A stretch of DNA of 16,569 bases from M3007 sp046160345 (GCA_046160345.1 JBJXGO010000344.1:1-16569), one strand, 5' to 3'. Shown: positions 7,563 to 14,714, counted from the first letter of the stretch. Notes: a model not told the origin generated them from the sequence alone. Made by a program: numbers and translations.

Positions 7563-7612
7563 ATTGGTGATTGGTAACCGGACTGCCCAATCACCGGTTA
7601 CCAATCACCAAT
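7563..7612. repeat. Perfect 19-bp inverted repeat after the SPFH gene
   Basis: ATTGGTGATTGGTAACCGG (7563-7581) pairs exactly with 7594-7612 across a 12-base loop. It begins three bases downstream of the SPFH stop (7616-7618) and ends 36 bases before the DUF697 start. The arms contain internal ATTGGTG/ATTGGTA iterations. No T-tract follows on the minus strand, so it is more likely an mRNA 3'-end or attenuation hairpin, or a mobile palindrome, than a standard terminator. Confidence 0.85.
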
Positions 7613-7615
7613 GAC

Positions 7616-8467
7616 TCAGTTTCCTCCCAAAATAATCGGCAGGTCCTTGCTGTCGGTGCCGATGACGATTACCTTGGCATTAGGAGAAGTGCTCAGTTTT
7701 TCGGTGGCTTCGAGGCCTCTCCATTGGAGGATATTGATGCCTGCAGTCCTGCTAAACTGCCGGATGCCCTGCGCTTCGATAACTTTTCGCTCCCGCTCTT
7801 TTCGCTCTTTTTGAAGGATGAAATCATACGCCAGCATTTCCTGCTCCTTTACCAGCTTAGCGGCAATGGATTTTACCACGGTGGTATCCAGGATGATGTT
7901 TCTCACTACCAAATCCAGGGTAGTGATCGGATATGCACCGTCCACATGGCTTCTCACCTTCTTGAGCATCTCCACTTGAAGTTCGCCCCGGCCGGTGGTG
8001 TACAAAGCGTCTATTCTGTAGCGGCTGATCACATCCCTGGTGGCTGCTGTGACGTGGGGCACCAACACTTTTTCGGCATAATCCAGCCCCAGGTTTTTGT
8101 GCATTAAACCTAAGGAATCCACCTCGGGGCGGTAGCGGTAGGAGATTTCCGCATTGGTGTGTATGCCGTCTTCGGTCAAGGCGTCTATGGTGTCCTGACG
8201 ACTGATGACGCGGGTGTCGTAGATGTGCAATTCATCCCAGGGAAACATAAAAACCACACCTTCGTCCCAAGTTTTGTCGGTCACCGTCCCTCCGTAAAAG
8301 GACATGAACTTGACGCCCTTGTGTCCGGCCGGAACTAGGTAAAATATAGAGTGCCAAAATACGCCGATGAACAGCACAATGAACATCAGCACAATCAGTA
8401 CTGTCATCAGCTGCGACGTCGACCGCTTGGGTTTATATTCTTCCTCCATGTTTAAATCTTGGTCCAT
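7616..8467 (-). CDS. SPFH/Band 7 (prohibitin-like) membrane protein
   Basis: The protein has 283 residues. A charged N-terminus is followed by one transmembrane helix (about 20-43) and the SPFH domain beginning VPAGHKGVKFMSFYGG (about 45-60). The core continues through VISRQDTIDAL and the TAATRDVISRY region to a long charged helix (KEQEMLAYDFILQKERKERERKVIEAQG), which is the typical oligomerising coiled coil of prohibitins and HflK/C. Such proteins form ring-like scaffolds that organise membrane microdomains or restrain proteases. I use ATG 8467; ATG 8449 (MEEEYKP) is an alternative. It leads the DUF697 pair, which suggests one membrane-associated module. Partner and role are unknown. Confidence 0.85.
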   Translation of the reverse strand: MDQDLNMEEEYKPKRSTSQLMTVLIVLMFIVLFIGVFWHSIFYLVPAGHKGVKFMSFYGGTVTDKTWDEGVVFMFPWDELHIYDTRVISRQDTIDALTEDGIHTNAEISYRYRPEVDSLGLMHKNLGLDYAEKVLVPHVTAATRDVISRYRIDALYTTGRGELQVEMLKKVRSHVDGAYPITTLDLVVRNIILDTTVVKSIAAKLVKEQEMLAYDFILQKERKERERKVIEAQGIRQFSRTAGINILQWRGLEATEKLSTSPNAKVIVIGTDSKDLPIILGGN

Positions 8468-8502
8468 ACCTATTTTTTAGTTTGCGGTTATTCTATTCTA
8501 AA

Positions 8503-8515
8503 AACCTCTAAGGTT
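8503..8515 (-). terminator. Weak terminator-like hairpin at the dockerin-protein stop
   Basis: On the minus strand AACCT, the stop codon TAG as loop, and AGGTT form a 5-bp hairpin followed by TTTT. The stem is short, so termination strength is doubtful. Confidence 0.3.
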
Positions 8516-9203
8516 GTTTGGCTTCTACAAAATTTGTTGAGTTATTATTTGCGATTATAATATCGCTTAAATCAACGGCCCCATCCCCGTTCAAATCGGT
8601 TGTTTTATAGCCTGTGTGAAAAGCAGCACTACCGTTATATACCTCCAACACATCATTGAGATTAACCCACCCGTCCTGATTAACATCGCCATTGAAGAAT
8701 GCCCATTTTCCACTTTCGACTTCCGCCATGTTACTACCATGTGCTTGTGTCGCGGCGGTGGTAAAATCATACGTTGTTGCGGCAGTACCTATCGCAACAG
8801 GACTTGCGCTCCACGTAGTGACGGCACTGCGATGTTTTACGACAATGTAATACGAGCCATTCACAGCCGGTTCAAAAGAGCAGGTTGCCGTTCCGTCGGT
8901 GTTCAAAACAGCCGTTGCCGTCGCAACGATGCCATACGGGCTTGAAGCATTGTGCAACTCAACCGTAATATTGTCTGTAACGGCATCATTGCTTCCTTGT
9001 CCCTGGTTCTTTAAAACGGGTTTCATCAAGCCATTTCCTACAACATAATAACCTTCAATGAAAAGTTTAAGATTCAGTGTGCTGGCTACTGCCTTGGGCA
9101 TTGCCGGTGTAGGGTTAACGGACGTGGAAGTAAAAGCCGAAAACCCAACAAAAGCCAGCGTTGCGAACGCTGCAATTGCCACGAGGTACTTCACATTTTT
9201 CAT
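8508..9203 (-). CDS. Secreted protein with dockerin type I-like calcium repeats
   Basis: This 231-residue protein has an N-terminal signal peptide (MKNVK then a hydrophobic stretch, about 6-24). The middle (about 44-150) is a beta-rich domain with LFIEGYYV, VELHNASSPYG and YYIVVKHR. This layout recurs in extracellular Bacteroidota proteins in front of dockerin repeats. Two calcium loops follow: DVNQDGWVNLND (173-184) and DLNGDGAVDLSD (203-214). There is no enzyme domain and no C-terminal sorting domain. It is probably an exported calcium-stabilised structural or surface protein. The 154 bases upstream (9204-9357) hold a copy of repeat R2 and no clear promoter. Confidence 0.85.
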   Translation of the reverse strand: MKNVKYLVAIAAFATLAFVGFSAFTSTSVNPTPAMPKAVASTLNLKLFIEGYYVVGNGLMKPVLKNQGQGSNDAVTDNITVELHNASSPYGIVATATAVLNTDGTATCSFEPAVNGSYYIVVKHRSAVTTWSASPVAIGTAATTYDFTTAATQAHGSNMAEVESGKWAFFNGDVNQDGWVNLNDVLEVYNGSAAFHTGYKTTDLNGDGAVDLSDIIIANNNSTNFVEAKQP

Positions 9204-9308
9204 GATGAAGAATTTTAAACTTCCCGAAAATATGGCGTTCAGGATTCGCCCCGTTTTTTAGCGTGGTTTCCGGTATCCACATTTTACTTCTATTTTTTTC
9301 CTTGATAC

Positions 9309-9380
9309 TTTGGAAATTCGACCTTTTTCGAGGTGGAAAAATTTCAAACGACTCCGTTCATCGCGCAAGTTCATTGGCAG
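9309..9380 (-). repeat. Repeat R2, copy 1 (3' end of the carrier-like gene)
   Basis: About 72 bases resemble 10680-10754 in the same orientation, with roughly 83% identity by hand and a few small gaps. It covers the last codons (SerXxx-free ending ANELAR) and stop of the carrier-like gene and continues downstream. The other copy covers the end of the MFS gene (ANKFAR). Confidence 0.75.
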
Positions 9381-9636
9381 GCAGTCCTTGTTTTTTTACC
9401 AAATGAAGCACGTCTGCGGGCGTGTGAAAATTGGAACTGATGTTTTCAATGATGGGGATTTTCCGGTTCAAGCCCGCCTGGAGGAGTTGTTCGAAGTACG
9501 CCAAATGCCCCAGCACACCGAGGTCTTTGTTGAGTTCCTCCAGCGATTTGTTCCAGTCAAAATTTTCCGGTTCCACCCGGAAGTGATTGACCAGGATGCT
9601 TTTCACCAATGTTGAGATTTCATCTTCTTCTTCCAT
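9358..9636 (-). CDS. Acyl-carrier-protein-like small protein lacking the attachment serine
   Basis: The 92-residue protein has the size and helix pattern of an acyl or peptidyl carrier. VKSILVNHFRVEPENFDW matches helix one of ACPs, SLEELNKDLG the loop before the DSL motif, RKIPIIENI the region IEIPDED, and HTPADVLHLV the last helix (compare TVGDVVDYI). Where ACPs have DSL this protein has LGH, so the serine that carries phosphopantetheine is absent and it could not hold a thioester. It starts at ATG 9636, 91 bases after the broken amidinotransferase gene. It may be a non-carrying paralogue used for protein contacts, or part of the decayed cluster. The fold assignment is from the pattern only. 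Confidence 0.55.
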   Translation of the reverse strand: MEEEDEISTLVKSILVNHFRVEPENFDWNKSLEELNKDLGVLGHLAYFEQLLQAGLNRKIPIIENISSNFHTPADVLHLVKKQGLPANELAR

Positions 9637-9680
9637 ATCAAACGGGCATATCAGTTATGGAGCAAAAGTGCTATCAGAAG

Positions 9681-9733
9681 GAAGGGAAACCCTTTGCGTG
9701 GTGTTTCAAATGCTGTGCGGCTCGTTTCATTTT
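9681..9733 (-). repeat. Dispersed repeat R1, copy 1
   Basis: This 53-base block matches 14848-14900 without gaps at 45 of 53 positions, and 14425-14467 more weakly. It contains the stop codon (9727-9729) of the broken amidinotransferase gene. The similarity of that gene to its family ends just where R1 begins. All three copies lie in the same orientation. Confidence 0.8.
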
Positions 9734-10080
9734 CTCCGCACATCCAGTGTGGCGCAATGAAAGCCCCCAATAAACGGATAGTAATCTTCAAAGGCGCAGG
9801 GAATTGGCTCAAATCCCCAATCTTTCAGCGCCTCGATGAGTGGTTCCTGGCGCGCTTCTACCACAACGCGCTGTTCATCCAGCATGAGGGTGTTGATGCT
9901 TATCCAGTTGCTCATCAGGCGGGGGCGGGTTTTGTAGGGTACAGGTTCCGGCGCAATCAGGATTTCCCAGTTTTTAAAACACTCTGGCAATTCCCATTCG
10001 TTGTGGGAGTTGACCGGGCACAGGCTTGTTTTTTTCGAAGGATATGCTGCGGTTTGTTCCATTGTTAGACTGTTCTGCAT
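9727..10080 (-). pseudogene. Amidinotransferase (glycine/inosamine amidinotransferase family) with large internal deletion
   Basis: The open frame has 117 residues against about 360-390 in the family. Residues 23-29 (VNSHNEW) match the family N-terminus (xNSHNEWDPLEEVIVG). From about residue 31 (LPECFKNWEIL) it matches the C-terminal third: YKTRPRLMSNWISIN, LMLDEQRVVVE, LKDWGFEPIPC, and GGFHCATLDVRR with catalytic Cys109. The join is in frame near 9991, with about 250 residues missing, including the catalytic Asp and His. The C-terminus is also clipped: the usual RRRGxLQSY ends as RRK at repeat R1. Intact enzymes move an amidino group from arginine to an amine; this one cannot work. It lies 18 bases after a similarly gutted ABC transporter gene. 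Confidence 0.8.
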
Positions 10081-10098
10081 GGCTGTATTTTTTTAAAA

Positions 10099-10638
10099 TC
10101 AGGCTTTTAATTCCTGCTTTTGAGTTAATAAAATCAACTGCCGTACTTCTTCCTTCGAAAGCTCCATGAGTTTACCATCCTGCATGCGCAGGAGCCTGTC
10201 AGGAACACTCCAATATTGCACATCGTGAGAAACGGCGAGAATGGTTTTGCCTTGTGCCTTTAATGCAGGAAGAATGGTATAGTAGAATTTATCCCGAAAC
10301 TCCGGGTCGAGGTCTGCCGCTACTTCATCAAAAATGTAAACAGCCTTATTTTCCAAAAGGGAAGCAGCCAATGCCAGTCGCTTTCGTTGTCCTCCGGAAA
10401 GGCGTGTATTGGTGAAAGCGCCATTCCGGTAAGCTGTTTTTTCCTCCGGCAGTTCCATCCAATCGAGCAGGGATTCACTTCTTTGGGGTCAATAGGGTCT
10501 TTAATTGGCAATGGATGCTGCCGTGTTGTTGATGATAGCCAGTAAAAGAGCATCGCATAAGCCCGACAGGCTGACAAAAATCAGCAGCGGACGCAAAGGC
10601 TCTTTTATTTCCCGTTTTAACAGTGTAAAATATTCCAT
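10099..10638 (-). pseudogene. Cyclic-peptide-export ABC transporter with internal deletion and stops
   Basis: From ATG 10638 the first 45 residues (MEYFTLLKREIKEPLRPLL, then SLSGL and IINNTAA) align with the N-terminus of the intact exporter at 4070-5794. A TAA follows at 10501-10503 and a TGA at 10489-10491. The same frame then continues as SESLLDWMELPEEKTAYRNG, RLSGGQRKR, IFDEVAADLDP and AVSHD, matching intact residues from about 446 to the end. About 400 residues are gone, including nearly all membrane helices and Walker A. The frame is preserved across the gap, so a single deletion plus small changes explains it. An ATG at 10458 would give a 119-residue ATPase tail with no ATP-binding loop. 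This was once a second, distinct exporter. Confidence 0.85.
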
Positions 10639-10679
10639 CAATCAAAGAAGCCCGAAATGGCGATTTTCCACAAGAGTTG

Positions 10680-10754
10680 TTTGAAATTGTTCGACCCTGT
10701 TCGAGGTAGAAGAATTTCAATCCACTCCTTTCATTCGAGCAAATTTATTGGCAG
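10680..10754 (-). repeat. Repeat R2, copy 2 (3' end of the MFS gene)
   Basis: This block is a same-orientation match to 9309-9380. It spans the last codons of the MFS transporter gene and about 40 bases downstream. The two copies bracket the carrier-like gene and the two broken genes. Confidence 0.75.
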
Positions 10755-12030
10755 ATGCCGCAGAACGTGCTGCCTGTTTTTTAAAAAAAAGCGCCGCAAT
10801 CATGCCGAGCGCCGCAAAGCCAGCCACCAATCCGAATACTTGCTGAAACCCCGCTTCGCCGGGCGTGCGGTCTATCAGGTAACCCCAAATCGGGCTGATA
10901 AAAACATCCGGTAAAAAACCAACCATGGAAATAATCCCGACCGCCGTGCCTGTGAGTCCCACGGGTATGCGGGCTTCTTCCATCAGGGCGAAATACACGC
11001 CCCGCAAAGCATAAATGGCTGCACCTGTTCCAATCATGGCAAGCAGCAACCACGCATAAATCCCTGTTGGTAAAATGCCTGCCGCAAACACCGAACAGCC
11101 CGCCGCTACTGCTCCGAAACTCCACAAGACCACCTGCGAACTGCGCGCCCGGTCGCCTAAAAAACCCGCTCCAACGGCGGCTACCGGACGCAGCCAGAAC
11201 ACGATTGCTGTCAGCCTGGCGGCAACCACGTCGTCAAAACCAGCCACTTGGCTGGCATAAAGGGAAAAGTAGTCTATCGTTTTGTAAGCAGTATATGCGC
11301 AAAACACAATCACCGCTTGCAACCAAATCGTCGGGATGCGAAGGAGGCTTCGAGCGGCTTTCAAGCTGAACGGCTGGTCGGAAACGGCAACTCCTTTTTC
11401 GCCCTTGCCGGGTATGAAAAACCAAACCAGCAGCGCAATGCCAACCAATAGTACAGTGCTTAACCAAAAGATGCTGCCGAGTGCATTTGCGCGTTGCCCG
11501 GGCGTTGCTTCCTGTGCGATTCCTGTCGGCAACAAGGCGGCGAAAACCGCCACGACCACGGTAGCCATGACCGCCGCCATGAGTCCTCTTCCACCTTCGA
11601 GCAATCCGAAAGCGATGCCTTGCCTGCCTTCGCCGCCCCATTCCCTGGTCAGCCGGATAAGAGCTCCCCAGAACAAGAGTATAGTCGTCACACCCCAAAA
11701 ACCATAGAGTATGATGATTGTATTCAGCGGCGGCATGATAGCGAGCAGCGCCCCACCCAGGGCAGTCGCCAAAATTGCTGCCATCATCAACTTCTTAGCG
11801 GAGAAACGGTCGGCGAGCAGCCCACCTGGGAAATAGGACAACATCGCCAAAATGCCATATACGGAAAAGGCGGCCCCCAATTGCAGGTTGGTCAGCCCGA
11901 ATACGTCTAAGTAAGTAGGGCGCAGAATGCGGGCTAAGACGAAAGGCAGTAAAAAAATGCCTTCTCCGGCCAAAACCAAAGTCAAAAGGGCACTGGCTTG
12001 TTTGCCGCCCGGTGTTGATTTTTGTTTCAT
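10717..12030 (-). CDS. Major facilitator superfamily transporter
   Basis: The protein has 437 residues from ATG 12030 (MKQKSTPGG); an upstream TTG is less likely. There are twelve predicted hydrophobic segments. The MFS motif A between helices 2 and 3 is visible as GGLLADRFSAKK, and a degenerate second copy is GFLGDRARSSQ. The ending KKQAARSAASANKFARMKGVD is short and basic. The organisation resembles the YihN/NarK-like part of the superfamily, but the cargo cannot be inferred. It starts 21 bases after the egtD stop on the same strand, so co-transcription with egtB-egtD and a link to ergothioneine or its precursors are possible. Its DNA is GC-rich (39 of 60 in one hand-counted line, 11521-11580), unlike egtD, so the pairing may be recent. 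Confidence 0.88.
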   Translation of the reverse strand: MKQKSTPGGKQASALLTLVLAGEGIFLLPFVLARILRPTYLDVFGLTNLQLGAAFSVYGILAMLSYFPGGLLADRFSAKKLMMAAILATALGGALLAIMPPLNTIIILYGFWGVTTILLFWGALIRLTREWGGEGRQGIAFGLLEGGRGLMAAVMATVVVAVFAALLPTGIAQEATPGQRANALGSIFWLSTVLLVGIALLVWFFIPGKGEKGVAVSDQPFSLKAARSLLRIPTIWLQAVIVFCAYTAYKTIDYFSLYASQVAGFDDVVAARLTAIVFWLRPVAAVGAGFLGDRARSSQVVLWSFGAVAAGCSVFAAGILPTGIYAWLLLAMIGTGAAIYALRGVYFALMEEARIPVGLTGTAVGIISMVGFLPDVFISPIWGYLIDRTPGEAGFQQVFGLVAGFAALGMIAALFFKKQAARSAASANKFARMKGVD

Positions 12031-12051
12031 TATCAAATTATCTTGACTTCG

Positions 12052-13011
12052 TTAAACAGCCTTCCATAAGCTATCTGTAAAATACATTTTACTATCGAAG
12101 AAATTTCTTTGCACCTTAAAGCCAGATTTCTTTGCCATTTCATTGACCTGGGAAATTGTAAATTTTTGAGAAATCTCCATGAAAATGCTTTCCCATGCAT
12201 CAAAATTCACCGCTAATTTTAACCCGTCAATCCAGACTTTTTGCGCTTTTTTACTGATTAAAAAACTTTTGGTTTCACCCGTTTGAGGGTGATAATTTGC
12301 GTGGTGCATAAATTCCCCAATATCAAAATCAGCTCCCAGTTCTACATTTATTCTGTGCAATAAATTGTAGTTGAAATTGGCGGTAATTCCTTGTGTGTCG
12401 CTATAAGAACGCAAGATTGTTTCAGGGTCTTTGACCAAATCCGCTCCCAATAAAAAATAATCGTTCGTGTGTAAAGAAGAGCGCAGTTTTTTTAAAAAGG
12501 CTATTGCCTCCATTATTGAAAAGTTGCCAATATTCGAACCTAAAAACAGGACGACTTTGGGGTTTTCGGCAATGGCTGAAATTTTTTTCAAAGCTCCAAA
12601 ATAGTCGTCGTGTAAAATCTGAACACTTAAACCAGGCATTTCTTCCGCCAAATCATCTTCTAATGCCTCTAAAACATCCCATGAAATATCAATTGGCATA
12701 TAGGTGAAATCAATGCCTTTCCCTAAAAAATAATTCAGCAAGACTTTGGTTTTCAATCCATTGCCAGCGCCAAGTTCTATTAAATCAAATGATTTTGGCA
12801 ACAATTCAAGAATATCCTCCTTTTTCGTTTGAAAAACCTCAAATTCGCAATTTGTCAAATAGTATTCCTCCAATTCCATGATTTGTTGGAATATTTGACT
12901 TCCCGCTGCATCATAAAAGTATTTAGAGGAAAGGAATTTTGGGAAAGAAGTCAAACCATTTGCCACATCTTGCGCAAAGAACTTGTCGAACTTAGTTTGT
13001 AGCTTATTCAT
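12052..13011 (-). CDS. egtD: EgtD-like histidine N-alpha-methyltransferase
   Basis: This 319-residue SAM enzyme of the EgtD (DUF2260) family should trimethylate histidine to hercynine, the first step of ergothioneine synthesis. Family marks are YYLTNCE (50-56, compare YYLTRAE), the SAM loop IELGAGNGLKT (78-88), PIDIS (106-110), FLGSNIGNF (157-164 region, with the substrate-binding Asn), LGADLVKD (188-195), and FMEISQKF (277-284), where Glu279 and Ser281 correspond to the Glu-x-Ser pair that binds the histidine imidazole. The length fits the family. It begins 30 bases after the egtB stop. The DNA is AT-rich (17 GC of 60 in line 12061-12120), in contrast to the MFS gene just downstream, which suggests acquisition. 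A related family member with a different substrate is possible but less likely given egtB. Confidence 0.92.
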   Translation of the reverse strand: MNKLQTKFDKFFAQDVANGLTSFPKFLSSKYFYDAAGSQIFQQIMELEEYYLTNCEFEVFQTKKEDILELLPKSFDLIELGAGNGLKTKVLLNYFLGKGIDFTYMPIDISWDVLEALEDDLAEEMPGLSVQILHDDYFGALKKISAIAENPKVVLFLGSNIGNFSIMEAIAFLKKLRSSLHTNDYFLLGADLVKDPETILRSYSDTQGITANFNYNLLHRINVELGADFDIGEFMHHANYHPQTGETKSFLISKKAQKVWIDGLKLAVNFDAWESIFMEISQKFTISQVNEMAKKSGFKVQRNFFDSKMYFTDSLWKAV

Positions 13012-13041
13012 AATTTAGATAATGGTTGTAATCATTTTGCT

Positions 13042-14292
13042 TTAAATATGCTCAGCTAACCGTATTCCAGTGAACTGCCAGCGTAAACGGGGTTGAAAGA
13101 AGTTTCGATAAGTAGGTCGAATATGGCGCTTCGGCGTCGCGCAAGAACCTCCACGCAACACCATTTGGTCTATCATAAACTTTCCGTTATATTCTCCTAT
13201 TGCGCCCGCTGCCTTTGTAAAATAAGGGTAAGGAAGATAACTGCTGTTTGTCCATTCCCATACATCTCCTAAAAACTGCGGGTAGTTTTCTTTTTTTGCG
13301 GCAGGCGCGTATCTTTCATCTTCTAAAAATGTGCCTTCTGCAAGCGGATTATAGAGATTGCTGGCAATTTCCCATTCAAACTCCGTTAAAAGTCGCTTTC
13401 CACGCCAACGGGCGTAAGCCTCCGCTTCATAAAAGCTAATGTGCGTTACAGGTGCGTACAAGTCTATTTTTTGCATACCCTGCAAGGTATAATTATGCCA
13501 CTCGTTTTCTATCTCAAACCAATACATGGGCGCGTAAATTTGGTTGCCATTCACCCATTCCCAGCCATCGGACAACCAAAGATTAAAGTCCCTGTAAGCA
13601 TCCGCTTTCATAAACTCCAAATATTCTCCATTCGTGGTCAACCTGTCCTGACAACGAAAAGAATGCAAGAATACCTTATGAATCCCTTTCTCATTGTCAA
13701 AATGAAAGCCATCTGCCTGATAACCAATGGTATAAATTCCCTCATCTACGGTTAGGTAACTTTCCGTTAAATCAAAAGTCGTGGATTTAAGAGGATTGTT
13801 TGATAATGCAGGGAATAAGGGGTTGTTTCCCAAAATGTATTTAATATCTGTGACTAACAATTCCTGATGTTGTTGCTCGTGATTAAAACCTAAAAGGCAG
13901 ATGTTTTCCAATTCTTTGGTAATCGCCACTTTGGAAAAGAATAGCTCCATTTGGTCATCCACGTATTTTCGATAAGCATAAACTTCCGCAACGGTTGGGC
14001 GCGTCATGTTTCCACGATTGGGTCTCAAAACCCTGGAACCCACATTATTATAGTAGCTATTAAAGAAGAAACTAAAATCGGGATGAAACTCTTTGTAGCG
14101 AGGGAGACTAGGTTTCAAAATGAAGGTTTCAAAAAACCAGCTTGTATGCGCCAAATGCCATTTTGGGGGGCTTACGTCAATAATCGGTTGCGCCATGTAG
14201 TCTTCCGCTTGCAAGGAAGCGCAAATCGTTTCTGTTCTGTTTCGTATTTCTTTGTAAAGAAAAGAAAGTGAGGGTGTTGTATTTGCATGCAT
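13042..14292 (-). CDS. egtB: EgtB-like non-haem iron hercynine sulfoxide synthase
   Basis: From ATG 14292 (MHANTTPSL) the protein has 416 residues, the usual EgtB length; an earlier ATG at 14391 adds 33 unrelated residues. The N-terminal DinB-like domain has PPKWHLAHTSWFFE (43-55, iron ligand His49) and HEQQHQE (138-144, ligands His138 and His142). The C-terminal formylglycine-generating-enzyme-like domain shows EFEWEIA, FLGDVWEWTNSSY, and a terminal block with LRGGSCATP, RPTYRNFF and GIRLAEHI. The enzyme uses oxygen to join hercynine to cysteine or gamma-glutamylcysteine; which thiol is used is not decidable here. The C-S lyase step (EgtE) is not in the window. It is followed by egtD with a 30-base gap. 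Confidence 0.92.
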   Translation of the reverse strand: MHANTTPSLSFLYKEIRNRTETICASLQAEDYMAQPIIDVSPPKWHLAHTSWFFETFILKPSLPRYKEFHPDFSFFFNSYYNNVGSRVLRPNRGNMTRPTVAEVYAYRKYVDDQMELFFSKVAITKELENICLLGFNHEQQHQELLVTDIKYILGNNPLFPALSNNPLKSTTFDLTESYLTVDEGIYTIGYQADGFHFDNEKGIHKVFLHSFRCQDRLTTNGEYLEFMKADAYRDFNLWLSDGWEWVNGNQIYAPMYWFEIENEWHNYTLQGMQKIDLYAPVTHISFYEAEAYARWRGKRLLTEFEWEIASNLYNPLAEGTFLEDERYAPAAKKENYPQFLGDVWEWTNSSYLPYPYFTKAAGAIGEYNGKFMIDQMVLRGGSCATPKRHIRPTYRNFFQPRLRWQFTGIRLAEHI

Positions 14293-14424
14293 AAGCCCTT
14301 GTTTTGATTTTTTTTCTGGCAAAATAAGCCGCTCTCTCCAAAACCTCCTTCCGTCTTGAAGGAAGCCGGGTGCACCCACTGGCATGAGCACGAAGGCAAA
14401 TCTAATCTTGTAGAAAAACAGACA

Positions 14425-14467
14425 CCTTTACTACTCGTTTTAAATGCTTTGCTGCTCGTTACATTTT
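14425..14467 (-). repeat. Dispersed repeat R1, copy 3 (diverged)
   Basis: The higher-coordinate part of this block (14442-14467) differs at only 2 of 26 positions from the R1 copy at 14848-14900; the remainder is looser. It sits upstream of egtB and downstream of the FMN dehydrogenase fragment on the minus strand. Confidence 0.65.
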
Positions 14468-14510
14468 GCGACAATTCTGCATTTCTGCGCTGTTATTTTG
14501 CTTTTTTTCC

Positions 14511-14626
14511 GCACCAAATGCCCCCGCAAATCCCCCACCCTGCCGCAGCCAACTTGCTCCATCACCTACCTAAACTGCATTTTCAACAGGGCGGAAACGT
14601 GCTCGCCGCCTGGCTCGCCTAGCGCC
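14511..14626 (-). pseudogene. Broken duplicate of the 3' end of the FMN alpha-hydroxy-acid dehydrogenase gene
   Basis: This block aligns without gaps to 414-529, the last 39 or so codons of the intact gene, with 97 of 116 bases identical by hand. In the homologous frame it reads GEPGGEHVSALLKMQFR, a TAG, then VMEQVGCGRVGDLRGHLV. The TAG replaces a Gln codon (CAG) in the intact gene. Nothing upstream of about 14630 resembles the rest of the gene. It is in the same orientation as the intact gene, about 14.1 kb away, and bounds nearly the whole window content. The divergence shows an old duplicate or a foreign relative, not a recent copy. Confidence 0.88.
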
Positions 14627-14714
14627 CCACGTCTCCAATTGCCCAATTGGTGGCTCCTCTGTAGCCCGGTTGTCCTCCTTTTTTTACCCTATGTCAGCCG
14701 ATGAGAAAACTCTA

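Noticed and set aside
14397..14404. TAGATTTG on the minus strand, a match to the Bacteroidota -7 promoter element, upstream of egtB
   Set aside because: No TTTG lies at the expected distance upstream, so the match alone is too weak for a promoter call.
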